From Gemmatimonadales bacterium (lineage in GTDB: Bacteria > Gemmatimonadota > Gemmatimonadetes > Gemmatimonadales > GWC2-71-9): a DNA stretch of 64,000 nt. A program made the translations under genes and the position numbers. The notes beneath the pieces are model-generated. The model made no database searches and was not told the origin of the DNA. It worked only from the letters and a program-made list of their open reading frames with translations. Numbering within the stretch: position 1 is the first letter of the stretch; each line of letters opens with the position of its first letter. The DNA lies in assembly GCA_020633775.1 (NCBI GenBank), contig JACKDA010000005.1:67081-131080 (forward strand), given 5' to 3'. Positions 7,875 to 18,056 of the stretch are shown here, piece after piece.

Positions 7875-9556
7875 CACGACGTCCGGGATGGAGGTGGGGT
7901 GGCAGCGGCGACGCGCGACGCGACGGCGAGCGCATCGTCGAGGGTCGCCGGAAGATCGTCCGGGCCGAGGTCCCGGTGAAGGTCGGCGGAGAGAATCACG
8001 GCCCGTGGCGCCGGCTGCACCTCGGCGAGCAGGACCCGGGTCCCGCCCTCGCGCACCTGCCGCACCAGGGTCTGCAGCGCATGCAGTCCCGTCGCGTCGA
8101 TGGCGGGCACGTGCCGCATCCGGATGATCAGGGCGTGCGGCCGGGCCGCCACCTGTCCCATCGCGGTGCGAAACGCCTCGGCCGCCCCGAAGAAGAAGGG
8201 ACCGTTGATCTCGTACACCTCGACTCCCGGAGGGATCGCCCGCGTGAACGCGGCGTTCGAGGTGTCGGGACTGGGGTGCGCGGGGTCGGCGAGCTCCCCC
8301 GTGACGGCCGAGATGTTGGTCACCTCCGCCATCCGCTTCATGAACAGGATCGCGGCGAGGACCAGCCCGACCTGGAGGGCGACCGTCAGGTCCACCAGGA
8401 CGGTCAGGCCGAAGGTCGTGCCAAGCACCAGCACGTCGGATCGGGGCGAGTGGAGGACGCGCCGGACGGCGCCCCATTCGCCCATGTGCCATGCCACGAC
8501 GACGAGGATCCCGGCGAGGCATGCCATCGGGATCGCGGCCGCCCAGCGACCGAAGAAGAGCGTGATGAGCAGCAGGGTCAGGGCATGGACGATCCCTGCC
8601 ACCGGCGTGCGGCCACCCTGCTTCACGTTGGTCGCGGTGCGGGCGATCGCCCCTGTCGCGGGAATGCCGCCGAAGATCGGGGAGGCGATGTTGGCCACGC
8701 CCTGCGCCACGAGCTCCATGTTGGAGCGGTGGCGCCCGCCGATCATTCCGTCGGCCACGACGGCGGAGAGCAGGGATTCGATCGCCGCGAGTGCCGCAAT
8801 CGTGAAGGCGGGCCCGACAAGCGTCGGGAGCATGGCGAGCTCGACACGAGGCAGTCGCGGCTGGGGAAGGCCGGCCTGGATGACGCCGAAGCGATCGCCG
8901 ATCGTTTCGACCGGCAGCCCGGCGAGGTGCACCAGGAGCGTCGTGACGACCAGCGCCACGAACGGGCCCGGGATGCGGCGGCTGACCCGCGGCCACCAGG
9001 TGATGATCGCCACGGCCAGGGCGCCGATGGCAAGCGCGGCGGGTCGGGCGTCCCACAGGCCGGTCACGATGGCTCGCCAGCGCCCGAGAAAGTCCGGTGG
9101 GGCGGTTCCCAGGTCCAGCCCGAGCAGGTCGCCGACCTGGCCGGTGAAGATCAGGAGGGCGATCCCGCTGGTGAAGCCAAGGGTGACCGGGTACGGGATG
9201 AACTTGATCACGGCCCCCAGCCGCGCCATGCCGAACCCGACCAGGATCACCCCGGCCATCAGATTCGCCACCAGGAGCCCCTCCAGCCCGTGCTGCTGGA
9301 TGATCCCGTACACGATCACCACGAACGCGCCGGTGGGCCCGCCGATCTGCACCCGCGACCCCCCGAGCGCGGAGATCAGGAAGCCGGCGATGACGGCGGT
9401 GAACAGCCCACGATCGGGGGTGACGCCGCTGGCGATCGCGAAGGCGATCGCCAGCGGGAGGGCGACGATGCCGACGGTGACGCCCGCGCCGAGGTCGGCG
9501 AGGAACTGTCGTCGGGTATAGCCCTGCAGGGTGGTGACCAGCTTCGGGACGAGCAC
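7874..9556 (-). CDS. SulP-family anion transporter with C-terminal STAS domain
   Basis: The protein has 560 residues from the GTG at 9556 ([20 protein letters not shown]). Upstream in-frame codons are Arg-rich and overlap the divergent hydrolase gene, so they were rejected. The SulP core is clear: '[20 protein letters not shown]', '[20 protein letters not shown]', '[12 protein letters not shown]', '[20 protein letters not shown]' and '[20 protein letters not shown]'. A STAS domain follows from about residue 440 ('[16 protein letters not shown]', '[16 protein letters not shown]'). Members move sulfate, bicarbonate or other anions across the inner membrane. The transported anion cannot be read from the sequence. 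It heads a minus-strand unit with the VOC and M14 genes. Confidence 0.92.
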   Translation of the reverse strand: MLVPKLVTTLQGYTRRQFLADLGAGVTVGIVALPLAIAFAIASGVTPDRGLFTAVIAGFLISALGGSRVQIGGPTGAFVVIVYGIIQQHGLEGLLVANLMAGVILVGFGMARLGAVIKFIPYPVTLGFTSGIALLIFTGQVGDLLGLDLGTAPPDFLGRWRAIVTGLWDARPAALAIGALAVAIITWWPRVSRRIPGPFVALVVTTLLVHLAGLPVETIGDRFGVIQAGLPQPRLPRVELAMLPTLVGPAFTIAALAAIESLLSAVVADGMIGGRHRSNMELVAQGVANIASPIFGGIPATGAIARTATNVKQGGRTPVAGIVHALTLLLITLFFGRWAAAIPMACLAGILVVVAWHMGEWGAVRRVLHSPRSDVLVLGTTFGLTVLVDLTVALQVGLVLAAILFMKRMAEVTNISAVTGELADPAHPSPDTSNAAFTRAIPPGVEVYEINGPFFFGAAEAFRTAMGQVAARPHALIIRMRHVPAIDATGLHALQTLVRQVREGGTRVLLAEVQPAPRAVILSADLHRDLGPDDLPATLDDALAVASRVAAATPPPSRTS

Positions 9557-9671
9557 GGGGATGCCGCTCGCGGGTCGAGGGCTCGGGGACGGGAATGATA
9601 TCGCGTCTCGACCTTGCGCGCCGCGCACCCGGCGGCGATGCTCCGCGCATCCCCTCATCCCGGACCGGTTC

Positions 9672-10967
9672 ATGCGCCTCCTGCCGTGCCTCGCGGCCGC
9701 CCTCCTCGGCGGCCTCCTCCCCCTCGCCGCCCAGGCCGATGGGTCGGCCCGGCTCGACACCGCCGCGGTGGCCCGGCTCACCCGCTACCTCGATGGCGTC
9801 GTGGCACGCGGCGAGGCGGCGGGGATCGTCGCCGAGGTGCGCCAGCACGGCGAGGTGATCTACCGACATGCCACCGGGATGGCCGACCGCGAGGCCGGTC
9901 GGCCGATGGCCCCGCGTTCGCTGTTCCGGATCGCCTCGCAGACGAAGGCGATCACCACCGCCGCGGCGCTGACGTTGGTGGAGGAGGGCCGGCTCGCCCT
10001 CGGCGACCCGATCAGCCGCTACCTGCCGGCGTTCGCCGGTGCCCGGGTCGCGGAGCGGTACGACTCGGCCGGCGCGATGCGGGTGCGGACGGTGCCCGTC
10101 GCCCGGCCGATCACGGTGCGCGACCTGATGACCCATACCGCGGGGATGTCCTACGGTCGCGAGTCCTGGCTGGAGGCGGAGTACGCCGCGCGCGGCCTCG
10201 GGCCGGAGGCCGGGGCCGGGTGGTACTTCGCCCACAAGAGCACCGACATCTGCACCGCAGTGGCGCCGCTCGCCGAGCTGCCGCTCGCAGCCCAGCCCGG
10301 GTCACGGTTCGTCTATGGCTACGGCACCGATGTCCTCGGCTGCCTGATCGAGACCATCACTGGCCAGGGCCTCGCCGAGGTCGTGCAGCAGCGGATCACC
10401 GGACCGCTCGGCATGGACGACACGCGGTTCTGCCTCGATGCGCGACAGGCACGGGCGCTGACGGTGGTGTACGCGCTGCAGGGCGGCACCCTCAGCCGGG
10501 CCCCCGATGGTCCCCTCGGCCAGGGCGACTACGTCGACGGTCCGTGTCGCGCGTTCGCCGGCGGGGCGGGGCTGATCTCGACTGCGCCCGACTACGCGAC
10601 CTTCCTCGAGATGATCCGCCGCGGTGGCACCCTCGACGGGCACCGGATCCTCTCGCCCGCGACGGTCCGGCTGATGACCCACGATGTCCTCGGCGAGACC
10701 TACCGGGCCGACGGCATCGCGGGGTTCGGCCTCGGCTTCGAGGTGTGGCACCGGCCGGCGCGCGCCGGGCGCTTCGGCGCACCGGGACAGTTCGGCTGGG
10801 GTGGTGCGTACCACACCAACTACTGGGTGGACCCGACGCACGAGCTCGTCGCGGTCGTGATGACGCAGCTGCTGCCGGCGAACGGCTCCACGCTGCACGA
10901 TCGCTACCGCACCCTGGTGTACCAGATGCTCGAGGCCCCGACGCACGACGGCCCGTCACCGGAGTGA
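9672..10967 (+). CDS. Secreted serine hydrolase of the class C beta-lactamase family
   Basis: The protein has 431 residues. [22 protein letters not shown] is a signal peptide. The nucleophile motif S-x-x-K is S89-Q-T-K92 ('[13 protein letters not shown]'). The usual Tyr-x-Asn box is replaced by '[10 protein letters not shown]', and the third box is '[14 protein letters not shown]' with His in place of the K-T-G of true beta-lactamases. This pattern is typical of esterase or D-aminopeptidase-like members (EstB/DD-peptidase group) rather than of antibiotic resistance, so a peptidoglycan or ester substrate is more likely. It is transcribed divergently from the SulP gene. The stop codon lies inside a terminator hairpin. 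Confidence 0.88.
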   Translation: MRLLPCLAAALLGGLLPLAAQADGSARLDTAAVARLTRYLDGVVARGEAAGIVAEVRQHGEVIYRHATGMADREAGRPMAPRSLFRIASQTKAITTAAALTLVEEGRLALGDPISRYLPAFAGARVAERYDSAGAMRVRTVPVARPITVRDLMTHTAGMSYGRESWLEAEYAARGLGPEAGAGWYFAHKSTDICTAVAPLAELPLAAQPGSRFVYGYGTDVLGCLIETITGQGLAEVVQQRITGPLGMDDTRFCLDARQARALTVVYALQGGTLSRAPDGPLGQGDYVDGPCRAFAGGAGLISTAPDYATFLEMIRRGGTLDGHRILSPATVRLMTHDVLGETYRADGIAGFGLGFEVWHRPARAGRFGAPGQFGWGGAYHTNYWVDPTHELVAVVMTQLLPANGSTLHDRYRTLVYQMLEAPTHDGPSPE

Positions 10968-10977
10968 CGGGCCGTCG
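10946..10977. terminator. 13-bp inverted repeat overlapping the hydrolase stop codon
   Basis: CGACGGCCCGTCA (10946-10958) and TGACGGGCCGTCG (10965-10977) are perfectly complementary around a 6-nt loop. The serine-hydrolase stop (10965-10967) is part of the 3' arm. The hairpin lies between two converging genes and can end transcription from both sides. Confidence 0.7.
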
Positions 10978-11000
10978 GGTGACACCGTGGTGTGCGCCGA

Positions 11001-11528
11001 TCAGAACGTGATGCCGACCGTCGCCATGATGAACGCCGTGGTCACGTTGTCGAACAACGAGGCGGTGAGGTAGCGCCCCTCGACATAGAACTTGCCGAAG
11101 CTGATCCCGGCGCCGCCACCGAAGCCGATGCCGCTCTCGGTGGTGCTGTCGTCGCCGTCGGTGGTCTTCTGCGAGAGGTAGCCGACCGACCCGATGAGGT
11201 AGGGCGTCGTCGTGCTGCCCGCGGTGAGGTTGTAGGTCAGCGAGCCGAGGCCGCCGATGATGGTGCTCTTGTCGTCGGTCCCGTCATCGAACTTGTTCTG
11301 GGTGTACAGCCCCTCCAGCCAGAGCTTGGCCCGCCCCTCGGCGGTGCTGAAGAAGGAGAGGCCGGCGTTCGCCACCCAGCCGGACTTGAAGGCATCGCCG
11401 AAGTCGCTGCTCGGCAGGTTGAGGCCGCCGGCGACGAAGAATTCCATGTCGGACTGGGCGGCCGCGGGAGCGGCCGCGAACGAGGCGGTCGCGACGAGGA
11501 GTGCTGCACCGGCAAACAGACGACGCAT
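11001..11528 (-). CDS. Outer-membrane beta-barrel protein, copy 1
   Basis: The protein has 175 residues. The signal peptide is MRRLFAGAALLVATASFAAAPAAAQ. The rest alternates hydrophobic and polar residues as in small beta-barrels: 'DMEFFVAGGLNLPSSDFGDA', 'RAKLWLEGLYTQNKF', 'IIGGLGSLTYNL', 'TPYLIGSVGYLSQKT', 'FGGGAGISFGKFYVEGRYL'. It ends in 'FIMATVGITF', with the terminal Phe that serves as an outer-membrane insertion signal. It is an OmpW/OmpA-barrel-like protein of unknown role. The nearest upstream gene is a paralog in the same direction; the 176-bp gap suggests separate promoters. Confidence 0.85.
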   Translation of the reverse strand: MRRLFAGAALLVATASFAAAPAAAQSDMEFFVAGGLNLPSSDFGDAFKSGWVANAGLSFFSTAEGRAKLWLEGLYTQNKFDDGTDDKSTIIGGLGSLTYNLTAGSTTTPYLIGSVGYLSQKTTDGDDSTTESGIGFGGGAGISFGKFYVEGRYLTASLFDNVTTAFIMATVGITF

Positions 11529-11704
11529 GGTACCTCCGAAGATGGGGCTGGGAAGCCGCGGCCTCCCGGGCGACCGCATCGACGCGATGCGGTCGAGGAC
11601 GCGGAGCGGCACGCTCCGCGGATCGGCCGGAAGGATGCCCCAACCGGCCGGTCCGTTGCAATATCGTGACACGGCCGGGCGCCGCGCCAGCCGTGATGCC
11701 GCGA

Positions 11705-12223
11705 TCAAAAGGTGATTCCCGCCGCGACGAGGATGAATGCCGTCGTCGCGTCCTCGATCGAAGCGGTGAAGTAGCGCGCCTCGACGTAGAACTTGCCGAG
11801 GCCCAGGCCGGCGCCCCCACCGAAGGTGAGCCCGCCCTCCGAGCCCTCGTCGTCGGGGAACTCGTCGGAGGAGTACTTGTGCACCATGTACCCCACCGAG
11901 CCGATCAGGTACGGCACCGCACTCCCGCCCTCGGTCAGGTTGTAGGTGAGCGAGCCGAGACCGCCGTACAGGGTGGTCTTGTCGCCGTCGACGTCGTCAT
12001 GGCTGTTCGAGCCGAAGAAGCCCTCGGCCCAGAGCTTCGCGCGGTCGTTCGCGCTCTGCCACGGGGTGATGCCGGCGTTGATCATCCAGCCCGGCTTGGC
12101 GTAGGTGTTGTAGTCGCCCGAGGGGAGGGTGACACCACCCCCGACGAAGCCCTGCGCACCGAGCGGTGCGAGGAGGAGCAGGGCGGCGGCGAGGGTCGCG
12201 CCACCGAAGAGCAAGCGTCGCAT
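11705..12223 (-). CDS. Outer-membrane beta-barrel protein, copy 2
   Basis: The protein has 172 residues. The signal peptide is MRRLLFGGATLAAALLLLAPLGAQ. It is clearly a paralog of copy 1: 'LGSLTYNLT' and 'PYLIGSVGYMVHK' correspond strand for strand, 'FGGGAGLGLGKFYVEARYFTA' matches copy 1's 'FGGGAGISFGKFYVEGRYLTA', and both end in '-GITF' with terminal Phe. Loop regions carrying Asp/Ser-rich turns differ most ('YSSDEFPDDEGSEGG' here). This suggests surface loops evolving faster than the barrel. A TATTGA-like element about 45-50 bp upstream on the minus strand may be its promoter. Confidence 0.85.
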   Translation of the reverse strand: MRRLLFGGATLAAALLLLAPLGAQGFVGGGVTLPSGDYNTYAKPGWMINAGITPWQSANDRAKLWAEGFFGSNSHDDVDGDKTTLYGGLGSLTYNLTEGGSAVPYLIGSVGYMVHKYSSDEFPDDEGSEGGLTFGGGAGLGLGKFYVEARYFTASIEDATTAFILVAAGITF

Positions 12224-12336
12224 GGGACCTCCGAGGAACAGGAAGGGGGCCGCGAGGGACGGTGCCTCGCTTCAATATTCACCTCGGCCCGGATCGCGCC
12301 AGCCATCGCGGCGATCGCCGACTAGTTTTGTCGTAT

Positions 12337-14116
<1,780 letters not shown>

Positions 14117-14157
14117 TGGTGCCGACCGAGGAGTAGGAGGACGGGCCGGATGACCAC

Positions 14158-16428
14158 GTGGACGCGGTGACCACCATCGACTTCAGCCAGCTCCGCTTCG
14201 CGGGGCAGCTGGCCCACTGGGTCGCGGCCGCGCTGCTGCTCGTCTTCTTCCTCACCCTGCCGCGGTTCGGCGCCCAGCGCCGGCTGATGCCGACCTGGAT
14301 CGCGGCATGGTCCGCGCTGTTGGTCGCGACGACGGTTCCCGGCCTCTCCGCCCTCGGGGCGCTCCTCGGTCGGCCACTGGTGCCCGACTCCCTCGCCATC
14401 CTCTTCGACTACCTCGGGTTCCCGGCCCAGGTGCTCTTCGTGCTGCTGGTGACCCTCGCCGCGGTGCAGGCGAGCGGCAAGCGATTCACGCCGAGCCTGA
14501 TCCAGGCCGTGGTGATCGGCGGGGCGCTCCTCGCGCTCGCCGTGGGAGTGGTCGACGAGTTCGCGCTCGCGAAGCGGTTCATGCTGCTGGCGATGCCGCT
14601 GCTGTTCGTCGGCGCGGCGCAGCTCCTCTTCGCCGCGGCGCGCGGCCAGCGCACCCGGGGGATGACCTTCCTCGCGGCGACGATGGTCATCTTCGCCGCC
14701 GTCACCACCCTGTTCCAGGTCGCCCCGACCACGGTGTTCCACCGGCTGGCTGGCGACTGGCTCGCCGATCGGATCGCCAGCGGACACGACTTTGGAATGG
14801 CGGTGCTCGTCGCGCTGCTCGGCGCCGCGGTGGTGGTGCTGGTCGTGCAGGACTCGGTCCTGCTCGCGGCCACGGCCCAGGAGGAGCGCCTGCGGGAGGT
14901 CGGGGCGTCGGAGGACCGGCTCAAGCGGATCATCGAGGCAGCCGGGGAGGCGATCGTGACGGTGGACCCCGCCCGGCGCGTCGTGCTGGCGAACGCCGCC
15001 GCGGGGCGCCTCTTCCGCCTGCCGCCCGCCGCCCTCGTCGGGCGGGACCTCGGTCGCCTGGTAGTGCCCGAGGGTGAGCCCCTCACCACCGCTGCCGCGG
15101 GACAGGACGGGGTCCTGCTGGCGGCGGGGGCATGGACGGGGACCGGCATCCGACCCAACGGGACCCGGTTCCCCGCAGAGGTGACGACCGGGCCGCTCCC
15201 GGGCGACGACGGCCCGGCGGGCGGGGTCGCGATCCTCCGCGACCTCACCACGCAGCTCGAAGCGGCCGCCGAGCGCGAGGCCTTCGAGCGACAGATGGCC
15301 GCCTCGGAGAAGATGCTGGCGATCGGCCGCGTCGTGTCCGGCGTGGCCCACGAACTGAACAATCCGCTCACGGTCGTGCTGGGACAGAGCGAGCAATTGT
15401 CGCAGGTCGCCGTGGACCTGGACGCGCGCGAGAGCATCCGGCTGATCAACGAGCAGGCCCAGCGGGCACGGCACATCGTGCGCGACCTGCTGGCCTTCGT
15501 CCGACCGGGCGAGGACCCCGGCGAACCGGTCCACCTGACCGACCTCGTGCAGCGCGTCGTCACCGTGCAGCGCCCCCGGGCAGCGGAGCGGGGCGTTGCG
15601 CTCCGCGTCGAGCCCGGTCCCGAGCCGGTCGGGGTGCTCGCGAACCGGATCGGGATGGAACAGGTGGTCACCAACCTGCTCGAGAACGGTATCGATGCGG
15701 CCGGCCCTGGCGGCACGGTGACGGTCCGCCTGGGGACCCATGCCGAGCGGGGCCTGGTGATGGTCGAGGACACCGGGCCGGGCGTCGATCCGCTGCACCA
15801 GGACCGCATCTTCGAGCCGTTCTTCACGACCAAGAAGCTCGGGCTCGGCACCGGCCTCGGCCTGCCGGTCTCGCGCGCCCTCGTCGAGCGCCACGACGGG
15901 ACCCTCGTGCTCGAGAATCGCCCCGCCCCCGGCATCGGGGCCCGGATGGTCGTGACACTCGAGCGCTGCGCACTCCCCGATCCGCCCGAACCGCAACCCG
16001 AGGCACCGGTTCGCTGCCCGCCGGTGCGGCGACGCGATACCGACGACCTGTTGCCGGTGCTCATCGTCGACGACGAATCCGCGGTGCGCACCACGATCGG
16101 GCGGATCTTCCACTTCTGGGAGTGGCCGGTGCTCGAGGTCGATTCGGGGGAGGCCGCGATCGCCCTGCTCGCGCAGACCAACCCGGCGGCGTGGCCGTCG
16201 GTCATCCTGTGCGACCTGCGGATGCCCGGGATGGGCGGGCAGGGGCTGCACGCGGAGCTCGTGGCGCGATTCCCGGCCTTGCTGGACCGGTTGATCTTCG
16301 TCACCGGTGACGTCGTCGAACCCAGCACCGCGGCATTCCTCCGGAGCGCGGGTCGGCCGGTCGTCGAGAAGCCCTTCACCATTGCCGAAGCTGCGGCGGT
16401 GGTCTCGCGGATGACGTCCCCGCACTGA
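14158..16428 (+). CDS. Hybrid sensor histidine kinase with PAS and C-terminal receiver
   Basis: The protein has 756 residues from the GTG at 14158; a GTG at 14167 is an alternative. Residues about 10-240 form a seven-helix-like membrane region. A PAS domain follows ('LKRIIEAAGEAIVTVDPARR', about 255-365), then a HisKA segment with the phospho-acceptor H398 in 'VSGVAHELNNPLTVVLGQ', then a HATPase domain ('NLLENGIDAAGPGG', 'VEDTGPGVDP', 'GLGTGLGLPVSRALVE'). It ends with a receiver domain ('LPVLIVDDESA') whose acceptor is D686 in 'CDLRMPGMGG'. No separate response regulator or output domain is adjacent, so its target is encoded elsewhere. It may be read from the thiC transcript (41-bp gap). Confidence 0.92.
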   Translation: MDAVTTIDFSQLRFAGQLAHWVAAALLLVFFLTLPRFGAQRRLMPTWIAAWSALLVATTVPGLSALGALLGRPLVPDSLAILFDYLGFPAQVLFVLLVTLAAVQASGKRFTPSLIQAVVIGGALLALAVGVVDEFALAKRFMLLAMPLLFVGAAQLLFAAARGQRTRGMTFLAATMVIFAAVTTLFQVAPTTVFHRLAGDWLADRIASGHDFGMAVLVALLGAAVVVLVVQDSVLLAATAQEERLREVGASEDRLKRIIEAAGEAIVTVDPARRVVLANAAAGRLFRLPPAALVGRDLGRLVVPEGEPLTTAAAGQDGVLLAAGAWTGTGIRPNGTRFPAEVTTGPLPGDDGPAGGVAILRDLTTQLEAAAEREAFERQMAASEKMLAIGRVVSGVAHELNNPLTVVLGQSEQLSQVAVDLDARESIRLINEQAQRARHIVRDLLAFVRPGEDPGEPVHLTDLVQRVVTVQRPRAAERGVALRVEPGPEPVGVLANRIGMEQVVTNLLENGIDAAGPGGTVTVRLGTHAERGLVMVEDTGPGVDPLHQDRIFEPFFTTKKLGLGTGLGLPVSRALVERHDGTLVLENRPAPGIGARMVVTLERCALPDPPEPQPEAPVRCPPVRRRDTDDLLPVLIVDDESAVRTTIGRIFHFWEWPVLEVDSGEAAIALLAQTNPAAWPSVILCDLRMPGMGGQGLHAELVARFPALLDRLIFVTGDVVEPSTAAFLRSAGRPVVEKPFTIAEAAAVVSRMTSPH

Positions 16429-16575
16429 CTGTCGCAATTCTTGACGGTTGTATCAGGATCGAACTCCACGCTGGTGCAGGTGTGAGGTCGGGCGTAGCCT
16501 TGCCCTCGAGCCGTTCGTGCTCGACCGGGTCGTCGCGGCCCGTGTCACCTCATTTCACCTGCAAGGAGTTCCATC

Positions 16576-16827
16576 ATGTCGAAGTTCACCATCGTCGCCG
16601 CCTCCGCCGTCCTCGGGATCGCCACCATCGCCGGCGCGGTGCGGCAGCTGAGCGCGGAGACCGGGACGCCGTCGGACCACATCCGCTGCTACTACGCCGG
16701 GACCTTCTGCTCCTACCCCGGCACGGCCTACTGGAGCGAGTGCAACCCGAACTACCCCAACGGCTTCATCCGCACCGACATGGCCGAGATCATCTGCAAG
16801 ACCTTCCACGAAGGGACGGCGTGGTGA
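16576..16827 (+). CDS. Small exported four-cysteine peptide
   Basis: The protein has 83 residues. A basic N terminus and hydrophobic stretch (MSKFTIVAASAVLGIATIAG, residues 1-22) is followed by a polar segment. The C-terminal half is rich in aromatic, Asn and Pro residues and has four Cys at 38, 45, 56 and 74, suggesting two disulfides outside the cytoplasm. I recognise no named family. A good ribosome-binding site (AAGGAG, 16561-16566) precedes the ATG. The stop codon overlaps the GTG start of the next gene in a GTGA, so the peptide is translationally coupled to a beta-propeller lipoprotein. The layout resembles the NVEALA-type small proteins of Bacteroidetes that sit beside 6-bladed beta-propeller lipoproteins, but the NVEALA motif itself is absent. 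Confidence 0.75.
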   Translation: MSKFTIVAASAVLGIATIAGAVRQLSAETGTPSDHIRCYYAGTFCSYPGTAYWSECNPNYPNGFIRTDMAEIICKTFHEGTAW

Positions 16828-17984
16828 GCTGCCACGGCCGTGCGGGAACGGGGCGGGTGCCTTCGGGCGCCCGTCTCGCCCCTCGGCGATGGCTCCCCGG
16901 CGTGCTGGTGCTGGGGAGTCTCGCCGGCTGCGGTGGATCCGCCGTGGCGCCTGCGCCCGGCAACGCCGCGTTGCCCGAGCTGGTCGCCCTGGCACCGGTG
17001 ACCGGGATCGATGGCCTCTCGCCGCGCTCCCGGATCGCGATCGACGGGGAGGGGAGCTGGCTCTTCGCGGCGCCACGCCTGAGCCAGTCGGCGCTGGTCC
17101 TCGTCGAACCGGATGGCCGGCAGCAACCGATCGGCGGGGTCGGCGAGGGGCCGGGAGAGGCGCGATTCGCCGTGCCGATGCGGCTGGTGGGCGACTCCGT
17201 CGTCGGCTTCGATCTCGCGACGCGGCGGCTGATCGTCTGGGGGCGCGACGGTCGGTTCGTCGAGAGCCACGAGGCCGGCCGCGACGCGCTGCCACTCCTC
17301 TGGCCCCTCGGCGAGCACCTCCTCGCCATGCGCAGCGGTCCCGGCGGACGCATCCCGGTCCTGGTCGATCCCACCTCCGGGGAGTCGATGGCACCCATCT
17401 CCGTCGACGACTCCCTCTACCGCGCCCTCTTCGCTACCGGCACCTCGGCCAGCGCCCGGCCCGCGACGGCGGTACTCGGCACCTGGCGAGGCGGCGTGGT
17501 CATCGGGGACGGGGCGCGGTTCACCTTCGGGCTCTATCAGGCCGATGGGCGGTTGCACACGGTCATCGATCGCGACCTCCCGGACCGCCACCGGAGCCCC
17601 GCGGAGGTCGAGCGGCTGCTCACCGCGGCGCGCGACGCCGGGATGATCACGGGCGGGGAGGCCGGCGTGGCGGCCGAGCGGCGGCGGCTCGCCGAGGAGC
17701 CGGTGCCGTGGGTCAGCGGTCCGTCACACCCGCGCAGCGACGGCGACGGGCGTCTCTGGATCCTGCGGGCGACCGAAGCAGATAGCGTGGTGGCCGCCGA
17801 GATCTTCGCCGACGGAACCCACCTCGGCACCGTGGCGCTCACCTGCCCCGGCTTCGCCGGCGAGTGGGCGCTGGCGGCGGATCGGCTCGCCCTCGTCTGC
17901 GCCCCGCTGGATGAGGCGAGTCCCGACGACGCCGAGCTCCGACGCTACCGGATCGTTGGCGCGGGAGGGTCCGGGGCGCGCTGA
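16824..17984 (+). CDS. 6-bladed beta-propeller lipoprotein
   Basis: The protein has 386 residues from the GTG at 16824, which overlaps the stop of the small peptide gene by 4 bp. A basic N terminus ('LAPRRW') leads into a hydrophobic stretch and the lipobox L-A-G-C ('LGSLAGCGGS'), so the mature protein is lipid-anchored. The body shows the spacing of BF3164-like 6-bladed propellers: 'PIGGVGEGPGEARFAVPMRL', then 'VVGFDLATRRLIVWGRDGRF', and later blades such as 'DGDGRLWILRATEADSV'. Such proteins often bind ligands or partners at the cell surface. The coupling implies that the peptide and the propeller act together. The function is otherwise unknown. Confidence 0.8.
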   Translation: MSCHGRAGTGRVPSGARLAPRRWLPGVLVLGSLAGCGGSAVAPAPGNAALPELVALAPVTGIDGLSPRSRIAIDGEGSWLFAAPRLSQSALVLVEPDGRQQPIGGVGEGPGEARFAVPMRLVGDSVVGFDLATRRLIVWGRDGRFVESHEAGRDALPLLWPLGEHLLAMRSGPGGRIPVLVDPTSGESMAPISVDDSLYRALFATGTSASARPATAVLGTWRGGVVIGDGARFTFGLYQADGRLHTVIDRDLPDRHRSPAEVERLLTAARDAGMITGGEAGVAAERRRLAEEPVPWVSGPSHPRSDGDGRLWILRATEADSVVAAEIFADGTHLGTVALTCPGFAGEWALAADRLALVCAPLDEASPDDAELRRYRIVGAGGSGAR

Positions 17985-18021
17985 CGGCGGGCTTGGGGTG
18001 GGTCGCGTCGGTCCGCCACTG

Positions 18022-18050
18022 TTGACAATATGAGTATATAGGTATATGCT
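18022..18050 (+). promoter_or_regulatory. Strong sigma-70-type promoter overlapping a palindromic operator
   Basis: TTGACA (18022-18027), a 17-bp spacer and TATGCT (18045-18050) form a near-consensus promoter. The predicted start of transcription falls on the A of the ATG at 18057, i.e. a leaderless mRNA. An imperfect palindrome, AGTATATA-GG-TATATGCT (18033-18050, 7 of 8 positions paired), covers the spacer and -10 element. It would suit a dimeric repressor (PadR/TetR/MarR type) controlling the efflux operon. The A+T-richness stands out in this genome. Confidence 0.75.
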
Positions 18051-18056
18051 AGAGCC

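Noticed and set aside
4753..9556. A sulfur-oxidation island made of DsrE-like proteins and SulP
   Set aside because: The SulP substrate is unknown, the genes between (VOC, M14 peptidase) have no sulfur link, and no dsr or sox gene is present.
9672..10967. Antibiotic-resistance beta-lactamase
   Set aside because: The SxxK motif is present but the second and third boxes differ from true class C enzymes; an esterase/peptidase role is more likely.
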